Notes: generated by a model from the sequence alone, not told the origin. A DNA stretch of 64,000 nucleotides from CAYVTM01 sp964454645 (GCA_964454645.1 CAYVTM010000002.1:1-64000), one strand, 5' to 3'. Shown: positions 50,818 to 60,446, counted from the stretch's first letter. Translations and numbers: made by a program.

Positions 50818-51447
50818 ATGAAACTACGCTCTGCTCTCATTTTAATTGCGATATTACTCGTATCTTTTCTTGTCTCTGCACAAAAAAAGTCCGTGTCTTC
50901 AATCAACGATACAGATGAATATAAAGTTGATCTGAATAAAAGCAACGTTATATGGCGTGGGAACAGTATCAAAGGAAACCATACCGGATTATTGAAAATT
51001 AAATCGGGTTCTATTTTATTTAAAAACGCTTTGCCGGCAAGTGGACAGCTTGTCGTAGATATGACTACCATCAATTGTACTTCTATCCCCGATGGGATAA
51101 TTAATGTGCAGGTAGTAAGTACTCTGAAAGCCGCCGATTTCTTCGACGTTCGTCGTTACCCAACCGCCACCATAGATATCGAAAAGTTTACCTTAATCGA
51201 AGGTACGAACTATTTAACTGAGGGATTCATAACCGTAAAAGGTGTGCGCCAACCTATCAGCTTTTCTGCCAATATCTCTTACGACGATGATAACTTCGAG
51301 GGTACGGCATTAAGGGTGGCTTTACTTCGAAACCGATTCAACATCGGTGTAACTGCCGAAATGGTAACAGCCGAATTTCAGGGTCAGATGGACAAAGCCA
51401 TCGATAATAACTTTGAACTTTCTGTAAAAATTATTGCCAGCAAATAA
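50818..51447 (+). CDS. YceI family periplasmic protein (copy 1)
   Basis: A 209-aa exported lipocalin-like protein. The signal peptide (MKLRSALILIAILLVSFLVSA, cleavage near SAQ) precedes a YceI beta-barrel: NVIWRGNSIKGNHTGLLKIKSG, ADFFDVRRYPTATIDIEKF, LTIKG-like FITVKGVRQPISF and the C-terminal FELSVKII. YceI proteins bind polyisoprenoids or similar amphiphiles in the periplasm. A second, diverged copy follows at 51573. The pair reads as a local duplication. Confidence 0.9.
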   Translation: MKLRSALILIAILLVSFLVSAQKKSVSSINDTDEYKVDLNKSNVIWRGNSIKGNHTGLLKIKSGSILFKNALPASGQLVVDMTTINCTSIPDGIINVQVVSTLKAADFFDVRRYPTATIDIEKFTLIEGTNYLTEGFITVKGVRQPISFSANISYDDDNFEGTALRVALLRNRFNIGVTAEMVTAEFQGQMDKAIDNNFELSVKIIASK

Positions 51448-51519
51448 TTTATCTACTTTACAATCAATGTTTTATAAATAAAATTGGTACAAATCTAAAC
51501 TTTGTGATCTATATCAATG

Positions 51520-51547
51520 TTGCAACACTAAACAAACTTTACTTTTG
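51520..51547 (+). promoter_or_regulatory. Promoter of the second YceI gene
   Basis: TTG (51520-51522), 17 bases, then a perfect -7 box TACTTTTG (51540-51547). It lies inside the longer reading frame that begins at a GTG at 51504, which rules that start out in favour of ATG 51573. Confidence 0.65.
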
Positions 51548-51572
51548 TATTATTAAACCAATTTTAAAAACG

Positions 51573-52178
51573 ATGAAAATTAAATTAACCATCTTAAGCT
51601 TAGGTTTAGCGGCAATCACGATGTCCTTTACCAGTTCGAACAAATCGAAATCTTCTGAAACGTCTTTCAGGGTAGATGCTACAAAAAGTACAATTACCTG
51701 GACCGGTAAAAAAATCGGCGGTTCGCATACCGGTAATATCAAAATTAATTCCGGTGCATTAGTAGTAAACGGCGACGCTATTAAAGGCGGGAACTTTGTA
51801 ATCGACATGACTAGCATTACAAACACCGATTTAGAGGGCGAATGGAATGATAAATTGGTAGGCCACTTAAAGTCAGACGACTTCTTCAGTGTTGAAAAAC
51901 ATCCAACTACAAAATTCGAGATCATTAATGTGAACGCTGCAAGTGCCGACCGAGTAAATGTTGAAGGAAAATTAACGATTAAAGGAATTACGAATACGGT
52001 TACTTTCCCGGCATCTATCAGTAAAAAAGAAAATGTTTTGGTAGCTGTAGCAACTATAAAAGTTGACCGTTCTAAATACGATGTTCGTTATGGTTCAAAA
52101 AGCTTTTTTGAAGGAATCGGAGATAAAGCAATCGATGATGACTTTGAATTACAAGTTAATCTGATCGCTATCAAGTAA
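51573..52178 (+). CDS. YceI family periplasmic protein (copy 2)
   Basis: A 201-aa YceI protein. The ATG at 51573 opens directly into a signal peptide (MKIKLTILSLGLAAITMSFTS), and the promoter's -7 box lies upstream of it. The mature barrel shows STITWTGKKIGGSHTGNIKI, DDFFSVEKHPTTKFEIINV, KLTIKGITNTVTF and DDFELQVNLIA. It keeps the same strand order as copy 1 but with its own promoter and terminator, so the two can be expressed separately. Ligand probably an isoprenoid; not shown here. Confidence 0.92.
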   Translation: MKIKLTILSLGLAAITMSFTSSNKSKSSETSFRVDATKSTITWTGKKIGGSHTGNIKINSGALVVNGDAIKGGNFVIDMTSITNTDLEGEWNDKLVGHLKSDDFFSVEKHPTTKFEIINVNAASADRVNVEGKLTIKGITNTVTFPASISKKENVLVAVATIKVDRSKYDVRYGSKSFFEGIGDKAIDDDFELQVNLIAIK

Positions 52179-52201
52179 TAAGATATTCAACAATAAATTA
52201 T

Positions 52202-52228
52202 AAAGCTCCAATTAATGGAGCTTTTTTT
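52202..52228 (+). terminator. Intrinsic terminator after the second YceI gene
   Basis: AAAGCTCCA (52202-52210) pairs with TGGAGCTTT (52216-52224) around a five-base loop, then T4. It lies 24 bases beyond the stop. Confidence 0.88.
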
Positions 52229-52306
52229 ATTTATTTTTACTTCTTAAAATTTTCGTATCTTCCATTTCCTAATTTCAACCTAACACTGAACTAAATAACT
52301 ATAAAT

Positions 52307-54547
52307 ATGTTTCGACATGGCAAGTACATATTGTACCTCTCGATATTTATAGTAAGTCTATGCCCTCTATTTGCAAAAGCGGGAAAAAGTAACACATCCG
52401 GTCAGGATGAAGTATCGATAAAGTTGAAATGGTATCACCAATTTCAATTTGCCGGATATTATGCAGCAGATATTAAGGGCTTTTATAAGGACGCAGGATT
52501 AAAAGTGAAACTGATTGAGGGTACCGAAAAGTCTCCTCCTGTATCCTATATATTAAAAGATTCCGCAGCCTATGGGGTTACGGCCTCCGACCTTATTGAC
52601 TTTCGTATCAATAACCAGCCGGTAGTTGTGATAGCTGTTATTTTCCAACACTCTCCTTATATATTAGTAGCCCTGAAGGATAGGCACATTAGCAACCCCG
52701 GCGACTTAATTCATAAAAGAATAATGATTGATAAGGAACAGGGGAAAGCTCAGTTACATGCTATGTTTCTGAGGGAAGGAATAAAAACCGACTCTATAAA
52801 ATTTATCCCTCATACCTGGAAAAATCAGGATTTAATAGATGGTAAGGCCGATGCTATATCGGCATATATTACTGCAGAACCTTTTCAGTTAAAACAAATG
52901 GGGTATCAACCGGTAATTATCCGACCGATTAATTACGGTATCGACTTTTACGGTGATATGCTTTTTACCAGTCAACAGGAAATTGATAAAAACCCCGGCC
53001 GTGTGGATGCTGTAAAGAAGGCTAGTTTGAGAGGATGGGAATATGCCATGGATCATCCCGAGGAAATTGTCGATTATATATTAACACTTCCCGGTGTTAA
53101 AGAACGCGGCTTAACTAAAGCGCACTTAATGTACGAAGCCGAAGAGATGCGTAAATTAATTTCTCCGGAACTTATTCAAATCGGGCATATAAATCCCGGC
53201 CGCTTCGAGCAAATGCTCAATACTTATAAAGAACTTCGCTTAGCCCCGGTTACTGCCAGTTTGAACGGCTTTATCTATGAAGAAGACAAAGCCCACAAAA
53301 GAGAATATTTCGAATACTTTTTATACTTCATTTCTGCCACTACGATTATTGGCTTTGTTATTCTATTTTGGAATTGGCAGTTGCGAAATTTAGTGAACGC
53401 AAAAACCCTTGAACTTCGCAAAGAAAACCAACACCGAAGAGCTGCCGAGGAACGTGTTTTAAAAAGTGAAGCCCGTCTTGAATTGGCTTTACAAGCTGCC
53501 CAACTGGGCCTTTGGGATTCTGATCTAATCGAAGGGAAAGTATATAGAAATGAACGTTGGCCGGAAATGCTCGGGTATTCTCCCGATGAAATTGAACCGA
53601 ATCATGCAGGCTGGGATAAACTGGTACATCCCGAGGACAGAGCCCGTGTACAAGAATCCATCAACAATCACCTGGCAGGAAAAACCTTATTCGATAATTA
53701 CGAACATCGCCTCAAAACAAAATCGGGAGAATGGAAATGGATACTCTCTTTGAGTAAAATCGTTTCACATAACAAACAAGGCACACCTACCCGGATTATC
53801 GGTATTCATATCGACATCGATGAAATTAAACAGAAAGAAATCGAACTTAGTAATATTACCAAAGAACTCCTTGCATCGAATTCGGAGTTGGAAAAATTTG
53901 CTTATATAACTTCACACAATTTGCGGGCTCCGGTTGTAAACATCGCCAGCCTGATTGAAATGGTAAATAAAGACAGCATTGTTAATCCTATGAATCGTGA
54001 AATTTTCGATAAGATTCAACAGTCGGTAAATCGTTTATCGGAAACGCTTTCTGACCTTATTGATGTAATCTCTATTCGAAAAGAAATTGTTGTCAATAAA
54101 TCATTAATAGATATTAAACAAGTTTTTAATAATGTGCTTGCAAATTTAGAGACACAAATAAAAGAGTCCGGGGTACAAATTGAACATTCCTTTAATGCCC
54201 CTACTATTCTTTTAACAAGAGAGCTGCTGGGAAGTATTTTACAAAATTTAATCACCAATGCCCTGAAGTACCGATCTCTGAATAAACCTGCCTATGTAAA
54301 AATAAAAACGGAAGATACCGGAAAGTTTATCCATCTTCAAATAACCGATAATGGACTCGGTATTGATCTCAAAAGATTTGGGACTAAGATATTCGGGCTG
54401 TATCAACGCTTTCATACACATATAGAGGGAAAAGGGTTAGGGCTATACATTATTCGTTCTCAAATTGAATCCCAAGGAGGAACAATTGATGTAGAAAGTG
54501 AACCGAATAAAGGGACTGTTTTTAATATCTACTTTCCTAAAAAATAA
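52307..54547 (+). CDS. Sensor histidine kinase with NMT1/THI5-like periplasmic domain and PAS
   Basis: A 746-aa membrane sensor. After a signal/anchor segment, residues about 35-330 form an NMT1/THI5-type solute-binding domain (LKWYHQFQFAGYYAADIKGFY, YGVTASDLI, AYITAEPFQLKQMGY). A transmembrane helix follows (about 337-357), then a PAS domain with PAC tail (LGLWDSDL, ERWPEMLGYSPDE, IGIHIDIDEIKQ). The kinase core has the phospho-His in FAYITSHNLRAPV (about 530-543), N box LITNALKYRS, G1 DNGLGID and G2 GKGLGLYI. NMT1-like domains bind pyrimidine or thiamine precursors and related small molecules, so it may sense such a ligand. The response regulator gene follows after seven bases. Confidence 0.92.
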   Translation: MFRHGKYILYLSIFIVSLCPLFAKAGKSNTSGQDEVSIKLKWYHQFQFAGYYAADIKGFYKDAGLKVKLIEGTEKSPPVSYILKDSAAYGVTASDLIDFRINNQPVVVIAVIFQHSPYILVALKDRHISNPGDLIHKRIMIDKEQGKAQLHAMFLREGIKTDSIKFIPHTWKNQDLIDGKADAISAYITAEPFQLKQMGYQPVIIRPINYGIDFYGDMLFTSQQEIDKNPGRVDAVKKASLRGWEYAMDHPEEIVDYILTLPGVKERGLTKAHLMYEAEEMRKLISPELIQIGHINPGRFEQMLNTYKELRLAPVTASLNGFIYEEDKAHKREYFEYFLYFISATTIIGFVILFWNWQLRNLVNAKTLELRKENQHRRAAEERVLKSEARLELALQAAQLGLWDSDLIEGKVYRNERWPEMLGYSPDEIEPNHAGWDKLVHPEDRARVQESINNHLAGKTLFDNYEHRLKTKSGEWKWILSLSKIVSHNKQGTPTRIIGIHIDIDEIKQKEIELSNITKELLASNSELEKFAYITSHNLRAPVVNIASLIEMVNKDSIVNPMNREIFDKIQQSVNRLSETLSDLIDVISIRKEIVVNKSLIDIKQVFNNVLANLETQIKESGVQIEHSFNAPTILLTRELLGSILQNLITNALKYRSLNKPAYVKIKTEDTGKFIHLQITDNGLGIDLKRFGTKIFGLYQRFHTHIEGKGLGLYIIRSQIESQGGTIDVESEPNKGTVFNIYFPKK

Positions 54548-54554
54548 TTACCGG

Positions 54555-54968
54555 ATGAAGCCATTGAATACGATACTATTAATTGATGATGATCCTGTCA
54601 ATAATTTTATTGCCGGCATGACTGTTAAAAATAGTGGAGTAACTTTGAATATTGAAACCTGTACAAACGGACTTGAGGGTTTGGAATTTATACTCGATAT
54701 GGCAAATTCAAACACGACAAAACTTCCCGAAATAATTTTGTTGGATATTAATATGCCGGTTATGGATGGTTGGGAATTTTTAGAGGAGTATGAGAAACTG
54801 CTTCCATCCATCAAACAAAAAATTAACATTTATATGGTATCTTCTTCTGTACATACTGAGGATATACAGCGTTCGAAACAATATCCCTATGTAAAAGACT
54901 TTATCTCGAAACCCTTGTCGAAAGAGAAAATGGAACTGATACGCGATTCTTACTTCGAATCACTCTAG
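54555..54968 (+). CDS. Single-domain response regulator (CheY-like)
   Basis: A 137-aa receiver with no output domain. The phospho-acceptor Asp is in ILLDINMPVMDGWEF. The acidic pocket is LLIDDDPVNN and the conserved Lys is in DFISKPLSKE. The ATG at 54555 is preferred because it lies seven bases after the kinase stop and starts at the first strand; the longer frame from 54498 runs back into the kinase gene. It is paired with the upstream sensor kinase. The effect must be through protein contacts or a phosphorelay, since no DNA-binding domain is present. Confidence 0.92.
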   Translation: MKPLNTILLIDDDPVNNFIAGMTVKNSGVTLNIETCTNGLEGLEFILDMANSNTTKLPEIILLDINMPVMDGWEFLEEYEKLLPSIKQKINIYMVSSSVHTEDIQRSKQYPYVKDFISKPLSKEKMELIRDSYFESL

Positions 54969-54973
54969 GTAAA

Positions 54974-55741
54974 TCAACGAATCACAAAAGCACCATTCTC
55001 TTTTGCAAATTGGACTATTCCGTGTTTTTTATCGTGGTACATTAAGCAATACCAATCTTCGACGACTGCTTTTTGGGCAAAATATTCGCGTAACTCCATT
55101 GCTTTACGACCATCGTAATCGTATTTGGCAATAAATTTACGTTGCACTTGTATTGCTTCCGGCATTTCATCTCCTCCGAAAAAATATTTTTTGCCCTCTT
55201 TACTTATTAAGAAAACCTGATGATAAGGACAATGTGCTCCGGTAATTTCATAATGAATATGTTCTCCTAAAGCACCCTCTCCATCCAAAAACTGAATATT
55301 TCCCGAACGTCTCAACACTTCCAGCATTTCTTTCCGGTAAGACTTTGAATTCCCTGCAAGTGCATAATCCATTTCATTTTGTTGAATAAAATATTCCGCA
55401 TCGGGAAAGCTGGGCTTCCATTCTCCGTCAATCTTTTGAAGCATTCCTCCTGCATGGTCGAAATGTAAATGGCTCATGAGTACTTTCGATACATCTTGAG
55501 GATGATAGCCCAAAGCCTTAATATGCTTGTGCAGAAACAATTTACCCGACTCATCGGCATAACCCAGTCCCGTGTCGAGTAAAAGCAGTTCATCCCCCAT
55601 ATCTATCAGAAAAGGCTGAACATGAACAAACAAGGAGGCAGGACGATCTTTGGGATTATGAATTTGCGGATCGAAAGGAATAAACTTTTTCGATGCATCT
55701 ACGGAATAAGAACCTTCATTTAACGCAAACGCTTTCATCAT
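54974..55741 (-). CDS. MBL-fold metallohydrolase
   Basis: A 255-aa single-domain metallo-beta-lactamase fold protein. The metal motif is SHLHFDHAGG (HxHxDH), with later ligands in ITGAHCPYHQV, YFFGGDEMPE and the C-terminal LMYHDKKHG. No signal peptide. The shape is that of glyoxalase II/N-acylhomoserine-lactonase-like hydrolases, but the substrate is not clear. A second ATG lies one codon in (55738). It is convergent with the response regulator gene, with a five-base gap. Confidence 0.9.
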   Translation of the reverse strand: MMKAFALNEGSYSVDASKKFIPFDPQIHNPKDRPASLFVHVQPFLIDMGDELLLLDTGLGYADESGKLFLHKHIKALGYHPQDVSKVLMSHLHFDHAGGMLQKIDGEWKPSFPDAEYFIQQNEMDYALAGNSKSYRKEMLEVLRRSGNIQFLDGEGALGEHIHYEITGAHCPYHQVFLISKEGKKYFFGGDEMPEAIQVQRKFIAKYDYDGRKAMELREYFAQKAVVEDWYCLMYHDKKHGIVQFAKENGAFVIR

Positions 55742-55851
55742 GCTAAAAAATAAACCTTATTAATTAAAATCACTTATCCACGTATATTTGTTAATTTACG
55801 TTTCCGAATCGCATCGAATTAATTATTTTTACGAAAATCTATTGCAAAGAT

Positions 55852-57582
55852 ATGGAAAAAAGGTGGGTTGAATATCAGCCGGCAGACAAAGCTATCGTAT
55901 CTCAATTGGCAGACCAGTTGAATATTACCACCATTATTGCTACACTTTTGGTAAATAGAGGTATCACCAATTTCGATGAAGCAAAAGATTTTTTCCGCCC
56001 TTCTCTCGATCAACTTCATGATCCTTTCCTGATGAAAGATATGGATCGTGCCATTGAACGCATTGAACAAGCGATTGCAGACAATGAAAAAATTTTAATC
56101 TACGGCGATTACGATGTAGACGGCACAACAGCGGTATCACTTGTGTACAGCTATATGTATTCCATTTACGATCAGATCGATTTCTATATTCCCGATCGTT
56201 ACATAGAAGGCTACGGAATTTCGATACAAGGGATTGACTGGGCTGAGGCCAACGGCTACTCACTCATCATCGCTCTCGACTGCGGAATAAAGGCCGTAGA
56301 GAAAATTGAGTACGCCAATAAGAAAAATATAGATTTTATTATTTGTGATCATCATCTTCCGGGTGATACTATTCCGAATGCTTATGCTGTACTTGATCCC
56401 AAACGCATCGATTGCTCCTATCCGTACAAAGAACTTTCGGGTTGCGGAATAGGATTTAAACTGGTTCAGGGGTTCGCAGAAAAAAACGGAATAGATTTCG
56501 AATCTTTAATCCCTCTACTCGATTTAGTAGTAGTAAGTATTGCCTCCGACATCGTTCCTCTTACGGGAGAAAATCGTGTACTCGCTCATTTCGGGTTGAA
56601 ACAGTTAAACCAATATCCGCGTCCAGGTTTCAAAGCATTACTTGATTTGGCCATGCGAAAACAGGATATAAGTGTTAATGATATTGTATTTTTTATCGGC
56701 CCACGTATCAATGCAGCGGGACGTATCGACGATGCTAAACATGCCGTGAATGTTTTAATTGCTGAGGATGAATTATCGGCTACCGAATTATGCAGTATTC
56801 TGAATGATAAAAATACGGAACGTAAAGAATTCGATCAGAACATAACCACAGAAGCTTTGGCTATGATCGAAAATAGTCCGCATGCAATGCATCGCCGCAG
56901 CACCGTACTTTATAGCGAAAGCTGGCACAAAGGAGTTATCGGCATTGTAGCTTCCCGAATTATAGATAAACACTATCGTCCTACCATTATCTTAACCGAA
57001 TCGAATGGATTGGCAGCGGGTTCTGCCCGTTCTGTCAACGGTTTTGATATTTATAATGCGATAAGCGCCTGTAGCGACTTACTCGAACAATTTGGAGGAC
57101 ATAAATATGCGGCGGGGTTAACTTTGAAAAAAGAAAACATCGAAGCCTTTGCACAAAGGTTTGAAGCAGTAGTTGCTGCAACCATCGATGAGCGTTCCCT
57201 GAGACAAGAAATAGAAATAGAATCGGAACTTGAGCTCTGCGATTTTACGGAAAAGTTCTTCCGCATCCTTCAACAATTTGCCCCCTTTGGTCCCGGAAAT
57301 ATGAAACCCGTATTTTTAACACGTGGTGTTAATTGTACCGGGCCGGCGCAACTTGTCGGAAAAAATAATAATGCCAATCATTTAAAATTCAGTGTACAAC
57401 AAAAAGGAAGTTATACATTCGACTGTATTGCGTTTGGATTGGGGGATATGCAGAAGCTTATCAATAACAATAATAAGTTCGATATTTGTTATACCCTGGA
57501 AGAAAATGTGTGGAAAGATAAAGTATCGGTTCAATTGAATATAAAAGATATACGAATTTCGAATCAGACAGACTATGCTTGA
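55852..57582 (+). CDS. recJ: Single-stranded-DNA-specific exonuclease RecJ
   Basis: A 576-aa DHH-family 5'-3' exonuclease for recombination and mismatch repair. Motifs in order are YGDYDVDGTTAVSL (I), ALDCGIK (II), CDHHLPGD (III, DHH), VSIASDIVPL, then FFIGPRINAAGRIDDA and the DHHA1 motif (SARSVNGFDIY, GGHKYAAGLTL). Size is normal. Its last eight bases overlap lptB. Confidence 0.96.
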   Translation: MEKRWVEYQPADKAIVSQLADQLNITTIIATLLVNRGITNFDEAKDFFRPSLDQLHDPFLMKDMDRAIERIEQAIADNEKILIYGDYDVDGTTAVSLVYSYMYSIYDQIDFYIPDRYIEGYGISIQGIDWAEANGYSLIIALDCGIKAVEKIEYANKKNIDFIICDHHLPGDTIPNAYAVLDPKRIDCSYPYKELSGCGIGFKLVQGFAEKNGIDFESLIPLLDLVVVSIASDIVPLTGENRVLAHFGLKQLNQYPRPGFKALLDLAMRKQDISVNDIVFFIGPRINAAGRIDDAKHAVNVLIAEDELSATELCSILNDKNTERKEFDQNITTEALAMIENSPHAMHRRSTVLYSESWHKGVIGIVASRIIDKHYRPTIILTESNGLAAGSARSVNGFDIYNAISACSDLLEQFGGHKYAAGLTLKKENIEAFAQRFEAVVAATIDERSLRQEIEIESELELCDFTEKFFRILQQFAPFGPGNMKPVFLTRGVNCTGPAQLVGKNNNANHLKFSVQQKGSYTFDCIAFGLGDMQKLINNNNKFDICYTLEENVWKDKVSVQLNIKDIRISNQTDYA

Positions 57583-58312
57583 ATTAAGAGCCGAAAACCT
57601 TATTAAAATGTATAAGAAGCGAACCGTTGTAAATGACGTTTCCTTCCATGTAAAACAAGGAGAAATTGTAGGTTTGTTAGGTCCAAACGGTGCCGGTAAA
57701 ACCACATCTTTTTATATGATTGTAGGTTTGATAAAACCCAATAGCGGCAGAATATTTTTACAAAATGAAGAGATAACTGACTATCCTATGTATCGTCGCG
57801 CGCAAAAAGGTATCGGATATCTTGCTCAGGAACCTTCTGTTTTTCGCAAGCTTAGTGTGGAAGATAATATCCTGTCTATTCTTGAAATGACCGGGATGAC
57901 CAAGAAAGAACAGAAAGAGAAGCTCGAAGAGCTGATTGAAGAGTTCAGCTTGGGCAGAGTCCGGAAAAATCGTGGTGACCTGTTATCAGGAGGGGAGCGT
58001 CGAAGGACAGAAATCGCACGCGCCCTGGCAGCGAGCCCGAATTTCATCTTACTCGATGAACCTTTTGCCGGTGTAGATCCTATTGCTGTTGAAGAAATTC
58101 AAACCATCGTTTCACGTTTGAAAAATAAAAATATCGGAATATTAATTACCGATCACAATGTTCAGGAAACATTATCCATTACCGATCGTGCCTATCTATT
58201 GTTCGAAGGTTCGATCTTGAAATCGGGAACCGCACAAGAACTTGCCAACGACGAACAAGTAAGAAGGGTATATCTCGGCAAGAACTTTGTACTTCGCGAA
58301 AAAAGTATTTAA
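57575..58312 (+). CDS. lptB: LPS export ABC transporter ATP-binding protein
   Basis: A 245-aa ATPase powering lipopolysaccharide transport from the inner membrane with LptFG. Walker A is GPNGAGKTTSF, the Q loop follows at YLAQEPSVF, the signature is LLSGGERRRTEIARAL, Walker B FILLDEPFAGVDP, and the H switch is ITDHNVQ. This matches LptB closely. It overlaps recJ by eight bases and precedes the GH3-family gene by 12. Confidence 0.95.
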   Translation: MLELRAENLIKMYKKRTVVNDVSFHVKQGEIVGLLGPNGAGKTTSFYMIVGLIKPNSGRIFLQNEEITDYPMYRRAQKGIGYLAQEPSVFRKLSVEDNILSILEMTGMTKKEQKEKLEELIEEFSLGRVRKNRGDLLSGGERRRTEIARALAASPNFILLDEPFAGVDPIAVEEIQTIVSRLKNKNIGILITDHNVQETLSITDRAYLLFEGSILKSGTAQELANDEQVRRVYLGKNFVLREKSI

Positions 58313-58324
58313 TCTCATTTATCT

Positions 58325-59833
58325 ATGGCTATCGTAAACTCTATTCTTTCCTGGATCTTAAAAAAAAGAATTCATCAAATTGAATTCTTTCTCAAGTATC
58401 CGATAGAAGTCCAGGAAGAATGGCTCATTAATCTTACTCAGGCTTCCCGGAATACAGAATGGGGAAAAAAATACGACTATAAATCAATAACCAATCGGGA
58501 GGATTTTAAAAATCGTGTTCCTATTCAAAATTATGATACCCTGAAACCCTTTATTGAGCGCATGTTTAAAGGGGAACAAAACATTCTTTGGCCTTCAGAG
58601 ATTAAATGGTTTGCCAAATCATCGGGAACAACCAGCGATAAAAGTAAATTCATCCCTGTTAGCACAGAATCCTTAGAGGAATGTCACTTTAAAGGGGGAA
58701 AAGACTTACTATGTTTCTTTTGTAACAACCGCCCTCAAACAAAAATATTCACGGGAAAAAGTTTGGTTTTAGGGGGAAGCCATAGTATCAATCAGGAATA
58801 TGAAGATTCACAATACGGTGATCTATCCGCAGTATTAATGAAAAATCTTCCTATGTGGGCAGAGTTTCAGCGCACTCCCGATCTTTCGGTTGCCTTGATG
58901 GACAACTGGGAAGAGAAAATTGAAAAGATGGCGAGCATCACTAAGGATGTAAATGTAACCAGCATTTCGGGAGTACCTACCTGGACTGTTATTCTTGCCA
59001 AACGTATTCTGGAGATTACCGGCAAAAAAAATCTGAAAGAAGTATGGCCCAACCTTGAGCTATATTTTCATGGAGCTGTAAATTTTGCACCTTATCGCGA
59101 ACAGTTTAAAAAATTAATTCCTTCGGATGACATGTATTATCTGGAGACCTATAATGCTTCGGAAGGATTTTTCGGAATCCAGGACCAGGAACATTCTTCC
59201 GAAATGTTATTGATGCTGGACTATGGCATTTACTACGAATTTTTACCTATCGAAGATCTCGATAAAGACAATCCGAAAACCTTAAGCCTGGATGAGGTAG
59301 AGATCAATAAAAACTATGCGATTATCATTTCCACAAATGGAGGCTTATGGAGGTACATGATCGGCGACACCATTAAATTTACTTCCCTGAATCCCTACCG
59401 CATACTTATTACCGGACGTACGAAACATTTTATCAATGCTTTCGGAGAAGAATTAATTATTGATAATGCAGAACGTGCTTTGATTGAAGTTTGTGATGTT
59501 ACCAGTTCCATTATCCGCGACTATACAGCCGGCCCCATTTATTTCGGAGATAGCCATACAGGCGGGCATGAGTGGATTATCGAATTTGAAAAAGCTCCGG
59601 AAAATATGGTTCAGTTCGCGCAGCTCTTAGATATCGCTTTAAAGAAAACCAATTCCGATTACGAGGCAAAGCGTAAAGGAGATATAGCATTACAAATGCC
59701 TACGGTGCATCTTGCTAAAGAAGGCACCTTTTATACGTGGATGAAAAACAGGGGTAAATTAGGAGGCCAGAATAAAGTTCCAAGGTTATCGAACGACCGT
59801 AAATATCTTGAGGAATTACTAACTTTACTATAA
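58325..59833 (+). CDS. GH3 superfamily acyl-adenylate enzyme
   Basis: A 502-aa soluble protein of the GH3 family, named after plant auxin-conjugating enzymes. It shows the adenylate motif SSGTTSDKSKFIPVS, the second motif YNASEGFFGIQ, and DTIKFTS with TGRTKHFINAFGEELI. These carry out ATP-dependent carboxylate activation. Bacterial members' substrates are mostly unknown; fatty-acid or amino-acid conjugation is conceivable. It sits immediately after lptB in one operon, which may tie it to envelope lipids, but this is only a guess from position. Convergent with the next gene at a four-base gap. Confidence 0.9.
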   Translation: MAIVNSILSWILKKRIHQIEFFLKYPIEVQEEWLINLTQASRNTEWGKKYDYKSITNREDFKNRVPIQNYDTLKPFIERMFKGEQNILWPSEIKWFAKSSGTTSDKSKFIPVSTESLEECHFKGGKDLLCFFCNNRPQTKIFTGKSLVLGGSHSINQEYEDSQYGDLSAVLMKNLPMWAEFQRTPDLSVALMDNWEEKIEKMASITKDVNVTSISGVPTWTVILAKRILEITGKKNLKEVWPNLELYFHGAVNFAPYREQFKKLIPSDDMYYLETYNASEGFFGIQDQEHSSEMLLMLDYGIYYEFLPIEDLDKDNPKTLSLDEVEINKNYAIIISTNGGLWRYMIGDTIKFTSLNPYRILITGRTKHFINAFGEELIIDNAERALIEVCDVTSSIIRDYTAGPIYFGDSHTGGHEWIIEFEKAPENMVQFAQLLDIALKKTNSDYEAKRKGDIALQMPTVHLAKEGTFYTWMKNRGKLGGQNKVPRLSNDRKYLEELLTLL

Positions 59834-59837
59834 TTTA

Positions 59838-60428
59838 TTAACGCAATTTTTTCTTCATTGCATTCGAACCATAAAAGCCAAAAGTAACTCCGGCAACGGA
59901 TTGGATACTGTTTATACTATAAAAAGGATTTATCGAAATTCCTAAATCGTAAATAGGCTTTAAAATTAGTTGTAATTGGAGATGCAGACCTGGAGTATAT
60001 TCTCGCTTTCCGGCATTCGTTTTATCTACATCGTTTAAGAATACTTTGGTAGTACTTAACGAAGGACCTGCAAATCCGGCGACTTTAAAATACTGCCATT
60101 CATAAGCAGTACCTATTGCAAAACGCAGATTACTCATATAATAAATGGGAGCACCTCCGAATATAAACTGATGTGATGAAGCCGTATATCCCGTTTGGAG
60201 CAGATAATTTTTTTTCGGAAGAAAGAAACTATAGTCGATATTCAAATTAACCGTTGCCATAAATTTTGAATTAATTTTAGGATGATAATTAAGTCCTGCT
60301 CCTCCTGTCACCCAATTATTTCGACTTTTGAATATATAATTTCCTATCTGATAATCGGGGTATTCACGCTGCGCCTGCACTTCAAATACAAATAATCCGG
60401 AAATCAAAACAAGAAGTAATCTTTTCAT
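59838..60428 (-). CDS. Putative outer-membrane protein, 196 aa
   Basis: A 196-aa exported protein. The signal peptide (MKRLLLVLISGLFVFEVQA, cleavage near AQ) is followed by amphipathic strands: YIFKSRNNWVTGGAGLNYH, FMATVNLNIDYSFF, LQTGYTASSHQF, LRFAIGTAYEW, LHLQLQLILKP and AGVTFGFYG. That is compatible with a small eight-stranded beta-barrel. It does not end in an aromatic residue. I do not recognise a family. It lies 18 bases downstream of the TerC gene and may be in the same operon. Confidence 0.75.
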   Translation of the reverse strand: MKRLLLVLISGLFVFEVQAQREYPDYQIGNYIFKSRNNWVTGGAGLNYHPKINSKFMATVNLNIDYSFFLPKKNYLLQTGYTASSHQFIFGGAPIYYMSNLRFAIGTAYEWQYFKVAGFAGPSLSTTKVFLNDVDKTNAGKREYTPGLHLQLQLILKPIYDLGISINPFYSINSIQSVAGVTFGFYGSNAMKKKLR

Positions 60429-60446
60429 AATCCTATAACAGTTTTA

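Noticed and set aside
51504..51572. GTG start extending the second YceI protein by 23 residues
   Set aside because: The region contains the promoter's TACTTTTG box, and the signal peptide begins at ATG 51573.
55774..55782. DnaA box (TTATCCACG) upstream of recJ
   Set aside because: A single eight-of-nine match with no second box nearby is expected by chance in a window this size.
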